A DNA stretch of 64,000 bases from JAAXTX01 sp035560715 (GTDB lineage: Bacteria; Patescibacteriota; Minisyncoccia; Moranbacterales; UBA1568): positions 24,557 through 88,556 of the forward strand of contig DATMYW010000034.1 in assembly GCA_035560715.1 (NCBI GenBank). The letters are read 5' to 3'. Positions 57,571-64,000 of the stretch are shown here, one piece after another. How positions within the stretch are numbered: the first letter of the stretch is position 1; each line of letters begins with the position of its first letter. Made by a program: the position numbers and the translations under genes. Under the pieces are notes generated by a model. It did no database searches and was not told where the DNA came from. It worked only from the letters and a program-made list of their open reading frames with translations.

Positions 57571-58233
57571 ATGAGTTCCTATGCACTCGGAAAAAGAACG
57601 CCTCGCGATCTGACCGTCATGTCGCACGATGAAGTCCGCAAACTCGCAAAGGGAGGCAAGTCCTATAGGATAGCCGACGAGATACTCAGGCGATTCCCGG
57701 CGTTGAAGGCGGGAATCAATCACTACGACGAACGGAAGGAGTTCGGTAAGCGTATCGCCGAAGCGGGCGGCGTGAAATATGCCTCGCAATCCAAGGATTT
57801 CTTCGGCTTGACCGAAGGCGAGCTGCTGCGCGAAGTCAAACTGATGGCAGACCAAGGAAAGATGTCGCGTCACGACGCGATCGAGATCGGGAAACAGGTC
57901 ATGAGTGTCTCAAAGTCGGTCGGATCATTCAAGCGGCAGCAGATCCGCGAACTCTACAAGATCGGCCATGATCACGCCCCGACACACGCCAAGGAATCCA
58001 TCCCGACTGCGCAAACGGTCGCAGACCTGAAGAAGCGCGCCGGATACGGACGCAAATCAAATCCGCAGGCCGACACGAGCGCGGCGTTGCGATTATCGCA
58101 CCAAGGCGATCTTTCTCACGCATCTCGGACGGTTTCTCCGCTGAACGGAAGCGGATCAAGGCCGACCGGGGGCTCGCACCCTTCGGCGCCGATACCGCGC
58201 CGGTTTTCTTTACCGCCCCGTAGCCAGGGATAG
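57571..58233 (+). CDS. Uncharacterised basic protein
   Basis: 220 residues, Lys/Arg rich. The first 140 residues are mostly helical ('HDEVRKLAKGGKSYRIADEILRRFP', 'LTEGELLREVKLMADQGKMSRHDAIEIGKQVM'), the last 60 are low-complexity with Ser, Pro and Gly and look disordered. It may bind nucleic acid on charge grounds only. ATG 57571 is used; ATG 57532 overlaps the previous stop. No terminator was seen downstream. Confidence 0.6.
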   Translation: MSSYALGKRTPRDLTVMSHDEVRKLAKGGKSYRIADEILRRFPALKAGINHYDERKEFGKRIAEAGGVKYASQSKDFFGLTEGELLREVKLMADQGKMSRHDAIEIGKQVMSVSKSVGSFKRQQIRELYKIGHDHAPTHAKESIPTAQTVADLKKRAGYGRKSNPQADTSAALRLSHQGDLSHASRTVSPLNGSGSRPTGGSHPSAPIPRRFSLPPRSQG

Positions 58234-59345
58234 GGTTCGAATGTAGTGCGGTCAGACTCCTGCGCAACGGACGAACCATAAAATGATTTCGCTTCTCGTC
58301 ATCCCCTTGCATACCGTAAGACGAGGGGAGTGACTCGCGTAGAATCTTCGGCAATCCGTTTTCGCGTCGATCATTGCGTACAAAGTCCCGCATTGAATCC
58401 TGAGTGGTATTTACCTTGATCCACGAAGAATTTCTCGGGGAAGCGCTGAGTATGTACTCGTAGAATACAACGGCAGTACCACGGCACTGAAACTGATTGC
58501 CAAAAAATCTTTTTCGTCACCGTATACGGCGGCATAACCGAAATTATTCAAGATCGAAGCGTCTTCGGGGTACATCAGGTACCACCCCAGAACATCAAAT
58601 CGACCCTAATTATTGCGTGCGTCAGAGATCGACGTACAAATATTCGTACTTCGTGCATTCAGGCGCATCACTCGGAAAAATGCGGAATGGGAGAGAGGGG
58701 AGTATCAGTCATGTCCGAATCATTGCGAACGTGGACGTTTGTGCAATGTGTATTCGTAGGCTTTCGCAGTCACCTTCGTTTCTTGGCGTGACATGCATCG
58801 GGATTTCGCGACACGGAATTTCCGTTTGGCTCCTTGGACCGGACGCTTCAAGTACGGCTCCGGTACCTTGAAAGACGTCGTCGAGGAGCGATGGACGTTC
58901 ATGGCATACGGGGAGACGCACACTCGTTAGAAGGAAATAGGACAAGTTCGAAATCCGTTCCGAGGTCATCATCGGTTATCGGATTGGCTTCTTGTTTTAG
59001 ACACATGTTCGTTACCGCATGTCGCATAAGTTACATAAGGCGACATACTATGAATAGCGTAAGCCCATAAATACCGACTTTGATAAATACAAATATTTTA
59101 GTATTTACGATTCACATTCCGCATGGTCGTGATCGATGTTCCCGGGGAAACAAAAACTCGCGGCAACCGCATCTGGATGCATCCGGTATCATCACGTATC
59201 ACGCTCCCCGCGGACTCGTTCTCGGCCCCTCCCCCGTCAAACCGCGGTAACTATTACTTCGTCACACTTGTTTATATCTGTCAAATGCGTTTTATACGCT
59301 TGATTCTGCTACAATGAACATACCTATCCATCATTTCGACGTCGT
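58234..59345. other. 1.1-kb stretch without a recognised gene
   Basis: No open frame here has protein-like composition or a start signal. Seen: an AT-rich tract at 59080-59110 with a small inverted repeat (TAAATAC, 59084-59090, with GTATTTA, 59101-59107) and a promoter for the downstream nuclease. A T-loop-like GGTTCGAAT near 58247 lacks the rest of a tRNA. It could hold an unrecognised RNA or decayed genes. Confidence 0.5.
59307..59315 (+). promoter_or_regulatory. Extended -10 promoter of the nuclease gene
   Basis: TGC directly before TACAAT (59310-59315). No -35 is evident. Predicted +1 near 59322, about 24 nt before ATG 59346. Confidence 0.5.
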
Positions 59346-60509
59346 ATGAGAATATCCTACTCGGGACTTGAGGCCTACAAGAATTGTCCGCTGAAGTATC
59401 GCTTCCAAGCGATCGACAAGATAAAAGAACCAAAGTCCAAGGAACAGATCTTCGGTACCATCGTGCACTCCGTACTGCGATACATTCACACGCCGGCACC
59501 CATGCAGCCGTCGCTCGATGCCGCACTCAACCAGTTTTCGCAGTCGTGGAACGGGGACGCCTACGCGGACGAGACGGAGGAACGCGCCGCGTTCACGCAG
59601 GGTGTCAGGATCATTTCGGACTACTACGCGAAGAACAACCCCGCCGATTTCACCATCGTCGACCTGGAAAGCCGCTTCGCGCTCGAGATCGGAGACGAGG
59701 AAAACGGCAAGCATGTCATCGCCGGGATCATCGACCGCATCGATGCGACTCCGGACGGCTTCGAGATTATCGACTATAAGACGGCACGCAAGATGCCCTC
59801 ACAGGAGAAGGTCGACAACGACCTCCAGCTCTCCATCTATCTCCGCGCATTTCTTGACCGATATCCGAAGGAGACCGCGCATCTCGACCGCATCACGGTA
59901 AGCCTCTACTACCTTCGCCACGGAGTGAAACTGTCTTCGACGCGGACCAGGGAACAGCTCGAAGATCTCGATCGACAGTTCCTCGAAACGATACGGAACA
60001 TCGAGGATGGAAAATTCGATCCCATACTCTCCCCACTCTGCGACTACTGCGGATTTCAGCGACTGTGTCCGTTCTGGAAACATAAGTTCCAGGAGGAAAC
60101 GGCCGTCGAAGACGAAGAGGCGCAGACCTCTATCGAGGAGATCCTCGCGCTCCGCGACAGGATGAAGAGCGACAAGACGCGCTTCGCCGCGCTCCAGGAA
60201 ACGCTTCTCCGATACATGGAAGGGAAGCAGGTCGACCGGGTATTCGGATCTTCCGGAATAGTCGGAAAATCGATCCGAAGGACCTGGAAATACGACGAAG
60301 ACAAGCTCCGAGAGGTCCTCGTGCCCCTTGACAAATGGGATGAAATAAGGAAGATTGATGGGACAGCGTTACGGGGGATTCTCCCCGTACTCCCCGTCTC
60401 CGCACGAAAGGCGGTCGAGGCGGCGAAGATTCCGGACAAGGAATCCGTTTCGCTCTCGATAAAGAAATCACGTGACGTCGAGGAATTCGACGACACGGTC
60501 GTCTCATAA
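59346..60509 (+). CDS. Fe-S PD-(D/E)XK nuclease (RecB/AddB-like)
   Basis: 387 residues. 'RISYSGLEAYKNCPLKYRF' with Cys 14, 'GTIVHSVLRYIH', metal Asp in 'IAGIIDRIDATPDG', the catalytic 'FEIIDYKTARKMPS' (D-x-K) and 'LQLSIYLRAFLD' follow the PDDEXK_1 pattern. Three Cys in 'CDYCGFQRLC' (about 232-241) pair with Cys 14 to hold a 4Fe-4S cluster, as in AddB and Cas4. It is a free-standing nuclease, not fused to a helicase. The C-terminal 130 residues ('KSIRRTWKYDEDKLREVLVP') are extra. No cas genes are near. Confidence 0.9.
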   Translation: MRISYSGLEAYKNCPLKYRFQAIDKIKEPKSKEQIFGTIVHSVLRYIHTPAPMQPSLDAALNQFSQSWNGDAYADETEERAAFTQGVRIISDYYAKNNPADFTIVDLESRFALEIGDEENGKHVIAGIIDRIDATPDGFEIIDYKTARKMPSQEKVDNDLQLSIYLRAFLDRYPKETAHLDRITVSLYYLRHGVKLSSTRTREQLEDLDRQFLETIRNIEDGKFDPILSPLCDYCGFQRLCPFWKHKFQEETAVEDEEAQTSIEEILALRDRMKSDKTRFAALQETLLRYMEGKQVDRVFGSSGIVGKSIRRTWKYDEDKLREVLVPLDKWDEIRKIDGTALRGILPVLPVSARKAVEAAKIPDKESVSLSIKKSRDVEEFDDTVVS

Positions 60510-60522
60510 TCACGCCACCGAC

Positions 60523-61272
60523 ATGCCCGCACCGATCGTACCCGCAAAGACCTATTCGACGAAAAAGAAGGACGATATCCCCTACCCTGTCCGCATCAAC
60601 CGATACCTCGCGCTGACCGGCGTTTCGACGCGCCGCGGAGCCGAGGAACTCATCGTGAAACGCAAGGTGACCATCAACAACCGCGTCGCCGTCCTGACCG
60701 ATCGCGTGCTCCAAGGCGACGAGGTCGTCGTGAAGGGGTACAAACCGAGGTCGTATCGGTATATCGTCTACAACAAGAAGCGGGGCATCCTTACGCATTC
60801 CGAAAAGGGGCATCATGATCGGTCGATCGCGGATATATTCCCCGTTTCCGGCGTCTACCCGATCGGCCGCCTCGACAAGGAGTCCGAAGGCCTCATCATC
60901 CTGACGGACGACGGTCGCATAACGGAGCGGCTTCTCTCTCCTCGCTTCAATCATGAAAAAGAGTATCTGGTCACCGTTCAGGAACACCTGAAAAATGAAA
61001 TGATCGAGGCGATGGAACGCGGCATCGTCATCGAAGACGGTCCGACGAAGCCCTGCCGTATCGTCAAGAAAGGCCCGAGTATGATCTCCATGACCATCAC
61101 GGAAGGTCGCAAACACCAGATACGACGCATGCTTTCGGCCGTCGGCGGAACCGTCATCGCGCTCAAGCGCGTCCGTATCATGAACATCACGCTCGGCAGT
61201 CTCGCCCCCGGCGCCTACCGAGACCTCAAGGGAGCGGAAAAGGACGAGTTTCTTTCCTCGCTCGGCCTTTGA
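60523..61272 (+). CDS. RsuA/RluB-family pseudouridine synthase
   Basis: 249 residues. An S4 RNA-binding domain ('VRINRYLALTGVSTRRGAEELIVKRKVTINNRVA') is followed by the catalytic domain with 'YPIGRLDKESEGLIILTDDG' (Asp about 118) and 'TITEGRKHQIRRML', typical of RluB/RluE/RsuA. It isomerises uridine in rRNA; which site cannot be told. ATG 60523 lies 13 nt after the nuclease stop. Confidence 0.94.
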   Translation: MPAPIVPAKTYSTKKKDDIPYPVRINRYLALTGVSTRRGAEELIVKRKVTINNRVAVLTDRVLQGDEVVVKGYKPRSYRYIVYNKKRGILTHSEKGHHDRSIADIFPVSGVYPIGRLDKESEGLIILTDDGRITERLLSPRFNHEKEYLVTVQEHLKNEMIEAMERGIVIEDGPTKPCRIVKKGPSMISMTITEGRKHQIRRMLSAVGGTVIALKRVRIMNITLGSLAPGAYRDLKGAEKDEFLSSLGL

Positions 61273-61287
61273 ACCGCATTCCAACGC

Positions 61288-61316
61288 TCGACAATTCCCC
61301 TCTTTCGGCCTATACT
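61288..61316 (+). promoter_or_regulatory. Promoter of the ABC-F gene
   Basis: TCGACA (61288-61293), 17-nt spacer, TATACT (61311-61316); predicted +1 near 61323. Confidence 0.65.
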
Positions 61317-61320
61317 GGTC

Positions 61321-61356
61321 ATGAAGCCGGATCCGTAAGCAGAACGGCATTTTTTT
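61321..61356 (+). promoter_or_regulatory. Possible uORF and weak attenuator before ABC-F
   Basis: Right at the predicted +1 lies a 5-codon frame ATG AAG CCG GAT CCG TAA. It overlaps a weak hairpin (CCGT/ACGG, or GCCG 61326-61329 with CGGC 61345-61348) that is followed by seven T. ABC-F genes in some Firmicutes are controlled by such leader ORFs and terminators, but the stem here is short. Confidence 0.3.
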
Positions 61357-61363
61357 GTACACA

Positions 61364-62824
61364 ATGGCCAAAGACAACATCGTCCTCCGGTTCAGCGAGG
61401 TCTCATTCGAATATCGGCACCGCAAACCCGTCCTCGACGCGGTTAATTTTTCGGTGCGCGGAGGCACCAAGATAGCCCTCATGGGTCAGAACGGCGCCGG
61501 GAAAAGCTCGCTGTTCAGCCTGATCATGGATGAGCGAAAACCTGAGAGCGGACGGATATCCATCGATTCGAATTCGACCGTCGCGATCGGCAGACAGGTC
61601 ATCCCCCGCGATCGTCTCGACGAGACCATACACGACTTCTTCGCCGACGGTTTCCCAGGGAAGGAATGGGAGCTTCCGGTCAAGATCAAGGAAGTACTCG
61701 AGGTCGTGAACCTGCCCGTCCCCCCGCTCGACAAGAAGCTCCGTGAATTTTCCGGCGGCCAACAGGCGCGCCTTCTGCTCGCATCCGCGCTCATCAGGGA
61801 CCCCGATATCCTGCTCCTCGATGAGCCGACCAACAACCTCGACGACGAGGGCATCGCGCACCTGACGAGTTTTCTCATGGCGTACCACAAGACGCTTATC
61901 GTCATTTCCCACGACGCCGACTTCCTGAACGCGTTCACGGACGGAGTCCTCTACCTCGACGTCCACACACACAAAATCGAACAGTATTCGGGAACCTACT
62001 ACGATGTGGTCGAGGAGATTTCCCGTCGTATCGAAAAGGAGCAGCGCGAGAATGCCCGTCTCGAGCACACCATCAAGGAAAAGAAGGACCAGGCGAACGT
62101 CTTCGCGAACAAGGGAGGTAAACTCCGATCCGTCGCGAAGCGCATGCGGGACATGGCGCAGGAACTCGAGGATAACAAGGTGGACGTAAAACGGGAAGAC
62201 AAGACCCTTCCCCCGTTCGAGATCCCGGCGACCGAATCCGTCGGACCCATCATCACGATCAAGTCCGTCTCCGTCATGACGCCGGACGGACCGAAGACAT
62301 CGCCCGTGAATCTGGTTCTCAAGAAGGATACCCACCTGCTGATTTCCGGACCGAACGGCATCGGAAAAAGCACCCTGCTCGAGGCATTGGTCTCCGGGAA
62401 TTCCGACCTCGTCGATATCGCTCCGAGCGCGAAGATCGGATACTACCGCCAGGATTTCTCTACGCTCGACTTCGACAAGACCGCGTTCGAGGAACTTGAA
62501 TCCGCGATGGACATCGGCACGAAGGAAGACGTGTTCAAGGCGGCGGCGCGATTCCTCATTCCCGCGGAACTGCTTCAGCACCCGGTGGCGTCTTTATCCG
62601 AGGGGCAGAAGGGACTGCTCATGTTCGCGCAGCTCTTCCTGCGTCAGCCGAACCTCCTCATCCTCGACGAACCCACGAACCACATCAATTTCCGGCACAT
62701 ACCCGTGATCGCGGACGCACTCGACGCCTATAAGGGCGCGATGATTTTCGTCTCTCACGTTCCCGACTTTGTCGCACGCATCCGGATAGACGAAGTCATC
62801 GACCTTCGGGATCACCTCCGCTGA
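61364..62824 (+). CDS. ABC-F family ATPase
   Basis: 486 residues with two ABC domains and no membrane part, the ABC-F form that acts on ribosomes. Domain 1: Walker A 'GQNGAGKSS' (41-49), signature 'FSGGQQARLLLASALI' and Walker B 'ILLLDEPTNNLDDEG'. A charged linker ('ISRRIEKEQRENARLEHTIKEKKDQANVFANKGGKLRSVAKRMRD'), then domain 2: 'GPNGIGKST', signature 'LSEGQKGLLMFAQLF' and 'LLILDEPTNHINF'. Likely a translation factor or antibiotic-protection protein. ATG 61364 is used. Confidence 0.94.
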   Translation: MAKDNIVLRFSEVSFEYRHRKPVLDAVNFSVRGGTKIALMGQNGAGKSSLFSLIMDERKPESGRISIDSNSTVAIGRQVIPRDRLDETIHDFFADGFPGKEWELPVKIKEVLEVVNLPVPPLDKKLREFSGGQQARLLLASALIRDPDILLLDEPTNNLDDEGIAHLTSFLMAYHKTLIVISHDADFLNAFTDGVLYLDVHTHKIEQYSGTYYDVVEEISRRIEKEQRENARLEHTIKEKKDQANVFANKGGKLRSVAKRMRDMAQELEDNKVDVKREDKTLPPFEIPATESVGPIITIKSVSVMTPDGPKTSPVNLVLKKDTHLLISGPNGIGKSTLLEALVSGNSDLVDIAPSAKIGYYRQDFSTLDFDKTAFEELESAMDIGTKEDVFKAAARFLIPAELLQHPVASLSEGQKGLLMFAQLFLRQPNLLILDEPTNHINFRHIPVIADALDAYKGAMIFVSHVPDFVARIRIDEVIDLRDHLR

Positions 62825-62846
62825 TATCAAGAGTGATATACACGCA

Positions 62847-62875
62847 AAAAGCATGACCTTCGTGGTCATGCTTTT
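62847..62875 (+). terminator. Intrinsic terminator after ABC-F
   Basis: A perfect 12-bp stem AAAAGCATGACC (62847-62858) with GGTCATGCTTTT (62864-62875) and loop TTCGT. Flanking A and T runs make it work on both strands. Confidence 0.92.
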
Positions 62876-63085
62876 CGTTTGAGCGTTTTGAATATAATAG
62901 TGGACCGCTACGCACTCACGGCAGCGGCCCACAGGACATATCCGATCACCCCCTCGTCGAGAATTCTCCGGAACGTTATGAACGTTATCGAGGTGCAGGA
63001 ATCACTCCGGCACGAAAGAGAAAGAACGAAGCCTCATTTGTCATTATGGTCGCACAAGACCCGTTCCCTGTCAACGGTACCGGCG
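62876..63085. other. Intergenic region, no gene seen
   Basis: 210 bp between the ABC-F terminator and the phosphohexomutase fragment. It contains a TATAAT (62893-62898) on the plus strand with no -35 and no following gene, and AACGTT twice near 62975. A 73-codon TTG-start frame here has no recognisable content. Confidence 0.4.
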
Positions 63086-63532
63086 CTAACGAACGGATGA
63101 GATTTCCCGCATGAACGCATCCGCCACTTGATCGGCATCCCCGGCCGTCTTCGCCTCGGTATAGATACGGATGATCGGTTCCGTATTCGAGGCGCGCAAA
63201 TGCACCCAATACTCCGGGAAATCGAGTTTGAGACCGTCGCGCGTATCCGCGACCGCATCAGGATGCGACCCGGCGATCTTCGCGAACAATCCGGCAAGTT
63301 CCTCCTTCGGTATCGAGACCTCCAGTTTCTTCTTGGCCATGAAGTATGCGGGAAACGTCTTTCGGAACGCCGAAAGCGTTTTCTCTTCCAAGTCGGACCT
63401 CCCCGCCCGCCAATCGGCGAACGCGGTCACGAAAATCGCGATGCCGACGAGCGCGTCCCGTCCGTAATGAAGCGATGGCAGGATGATACCGCCGTTCCCC
63501 TCCCCTCCTATCGTCGCTCGTTCTTCCTTCAT
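63086..63532 (-). pseudogene. Truncated phosphohexomutase (C-terminal part only)
   Basis: 148 residues from the last two domains of an alpha-D-phosphohexomutase (phosphomannomutase/phosphoglucosamine mutase). The sugar-binding loop 'TIGGEGNGGIILP' is at its start and the phosphate-binding loop 'RASNTEPIIRIYTEA' near its end. The first two domains, with the catalytic Ser and metal loop, are missing; upstream lies a terminator and a small transcription unit. At least 117 bp are identical to the neighbouring gene entering at the window end, while the last 16 codons differ. It cannot be active alone; probably a duplication remnant or donor cassette. Confidence 0.8.
63138..63254 (+). repeat. Direct repeat copy 1 within the phosphohexomutase fragment
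   Basis: 117 bp identical to 63884-64000 (offset 746 bp). Identity starts abruptly at TCCCCGGCCG and continues to the end of the window, so the true length is longer. Confidence 0.95.
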
Positions 63533-63546
63533 GACCGTAATGAGGT

Positions 63547-63585
63547 AAAAAAGAAGACCCTCCCTGCATTGATGCGGTAAGGGTC
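63547..63585 (-). terminator. Terminator of the small minus-strand unit
   Basis: Minus strand GACCCT (63585-63580) with AGGGTC (63561-63556), an inner GCAT/ATGC helix, then TTCTTTTTT. It would end a transcript begun at 63751 after about 205 nt, before the phosphohexomutase fragment. Confidence 0.8.
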
Positions 63586-63627
63586 GACAATCTATGTTGT
63601 AGCGTGTTAATACGCTATCAGAATGTC

Positions 63628-63651
63628 TTATGAGGACGAATCCTCAATCAT
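63628..63651 (-). CDS. Third mini-ORF of the small unit
   Basis: ATG ATT GAG GAT and on to TAA, encoding MIEDSSS. Its ATG overlaps the stop of the preceding mini-ORF (ATGA). A stable hairpin with a TTCG tetraloop (63631-63646) lies within it. Existence as a translated product is only inferred from the overlap chain. Confidence 0.25.
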   Translation of the reverse strand: MIEDSSS

Positions 63652-63665
63652 CGAAGCGGTTTCAT
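63648..63665 (-). CDS. Second mini-ORF of the small unit
   Basis: Encodes MKPLR. It has the best Shine-Dalgarno of the unit (AAAGGAG, 5 nt before ATG 63665) and overlaps the first ORF's stop as ATGA. Such a short frame with a strong ribosome site suggests a regulatory leader peptide. Confidence 0.35.
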   Translation of the reverse strand: MKPLR

Positions 63666-63751
63666 GACAGCTCCTTTTTTTGTTGTGTCCGTTTCGGGCG
63701 ACTGGTATGCCCAAGCACGGACTTTGAAGAACCTTGCGTGCACCCAGTCAT
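63662..63751 (-). CDS. 29-residue leaderless small protein
   Basis: Starts MTGCTQGSSK and ends KKELS, basic in its second half; no family recognised. A perfect TTGACA/TATACT promoter puts +1 on the ATG itself, 6 nt after the -10, as at 35462 and 55734. The RNA can fold (GACTGG with CCAGTC, GCACG with CGTGC) within this frame. It is either a small protein gene or the first leader of an attenuated RNA. Confidence 0.5.
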   Translation of the reverse strand: MTGCTQGSSKSVLGHTSRPKRTQQKKELS

Positions 63752-63757
63752 TTGTAC

Positions 63758-63786
63758 AGTATAGCTGATTACTACCGAAATGTCAA
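63758..63786 (-). promoter_or_regulatory. Strong promoter of the small minus-strand unit
   Basis: Minus strand TTGACA (63786-63781), 17-nt spacer, TATACT (63763-63758). Both hexamers and the spacing match those of the trp leader promoter. Confidence 0.85.
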
Positions 63787-63831
63787 TACCTGATTAACGG
63801 CTTTTCAACGCCAAATCATGAGATGGTCAAA

Positions 63832-64000
63832 TCAACGCTTGATTTTTATCTCACTCAGAAACAGATCGCCTATACGCTCCGCTTCCCCGGCCGTCTTCGC
63901 CTCGGTATAGATACGGATGATCGGTTCCGTATTCGAGGCGCGCAAATGCACCCAATACTCCGGGAAATCGAGTTTGAGACCGTCGCGCGTATCCGCGACC
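63832..64000 (-). CDS. Phosphohexomutase (3' end; gene continues past the window)
   Basis: The last 55 codons of a second phosphomannomutase/phosphoglucosamine mutase-type gene, stop TGA at 63832-63834. It shares the 'RIYTEAKTAG' segment with the fragment at 63086 but ends differently ('EAERIGDLFLSEIKIKR'). It is presumably the intact copy and would interconvert hexose 6- and 1-phosphates, feeding the nucleotide-sugar supply of the glycan genes. Confidence 0.75.
   Translation of the reverse strand, partial: VADTRDGLKLDFPEYWVHLRASNTEPIIRIYTEAKTAGEAERIGDLFLSEIKIKR
63884..64000 (+). repeat. Direct repeat copy 2 within the entering phosphohexomutase gene
   Basis: Identical to 63138-63254 up to the window edge. 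See that entry for extent. Confidence 0.95.

Noticed and set aside
58244..58260. T-loop-like GGTTCGAAT suggesting a tRNA
   Set aside because: No matching acceptor, D or anticodon stem could be built around it.
58497..58871. 124-codon open frame in the gene-poor gap
   Set aside because: Composition is not protein-like, there is no start signal, and it resembles no family; probably chance.
62879..63100. 73-codon frame after the ABC-F terminator with a nearby TATAAT
   Set aside because: It needs a TTG start placed before the -10 box and has no recognisable content.
63258..63590. 110-codon minus-strand frame overlapping the mutase fragment
   Set aside because: It is the shifted frame of the mutase coding sequence; the correct frame carries GGEGNGG and RASNTEP.
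1..64000. CRISPR array or toxin-antitoxin system
   Set aside because: No regularly spaced direct repeats and no recognised cas or toxin-antitoxin pair were seen; the Fe-S nuclease at 59346 lacks such context.

Overview
The window reads as a chromosomal segment of a small-genome bacterium, most likely a member of the Candidate Phyla Radiation (Patescibacteria). This is an inference. It rests on compact and often overlapping genes, single stand-alone enzymes in place of full pathways (trpB alone, groES alone), an expanded set of multi-spanning GT-C glycosyltransferases, a priA-def-fmt operon with a degenerate PriA, and frequent genes with no visible Shine-Dalgarno. UGA is used as a stop. Base composition looks mid-50s % GC by eye (not counted). 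No rRNA, tRNA, CRISPR array or insertion sequence was recognised.

Layout. 0-5.2 kb: NUDIX and SnoaL-like genes; trpB on the minus strand behind a complete trp-type attenuator; a minus-strand operon (DNPH1-like, HIT-like, alpha/beta hydrolase); and a flippase-like membrane protein. 5.2-17.9 kb: seven large GT-C-type membrane proteins, five of them clear paralogues sharing a RAYRFxDWL...DQ signature, read from a divergent promoter pair near 8.9-9.0 kb. 18-22.3 kb: an orphan gene, a Wzx-like flippase, a dTMP-kinase-like protein and an O-antigen-ligase-like protein carrying an in-frame palindromic insertion. 22.4-29.3 kb (minus): rtcB with an acidic partner, a UPF0173 hydrolase, an ACT-like protein, and a GT4/GT-C group. 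29.4-41.6 kb (plus): nucleotide-sugar dehydrogenase, polyprenyl-phosphate-sugar-synthase-like GT2, three GT4s, an EamA transporter, a Gfo/Idh/MocA oxidoreductase, a second O-antigen ligase, an LCP protein and a further GT2. 41.6-57 kb: S41 protease, groES, rhodanese protein, priA-def-fmt, a cNMP-like/adenosylhomocysteinase-like fusion, thpR, a GT26 glycosyltransferase, gltX, HAD and HD hydrolases and a secreted coiled-coil C39-like protein. 57-64 kb: two unknown genes, a 1.1-kb gene-free stretch, an Fe-S PD-(D/E)XK nuclease, a pseudouridine synthase, an ABC-F ATPase, and a duplicated phosphohexomutase locus that encloses a small leaderless transcription unit.

How it fits together. Much of the window can be read as one surface-glycan system. 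Nucleotide sugars are made or oxidised (29451, perhaps 34180). Lipid-linked sugars are loaded by the GT2 at 30908. Chains are built by GT4, GT2 and GT26 enzymes, flipped by the Wzx-like protein, polymerised or ligated by the two Wzy/WaaL-type proteins, decorated by the GT-C array, and attached to the envelope by the LCP protein. Several genes have a -10 element exactly 6 nt before the start codon, which points to leaderless transcripts. The best-supported regulatory find is the trp attenuator at 2521-2678.
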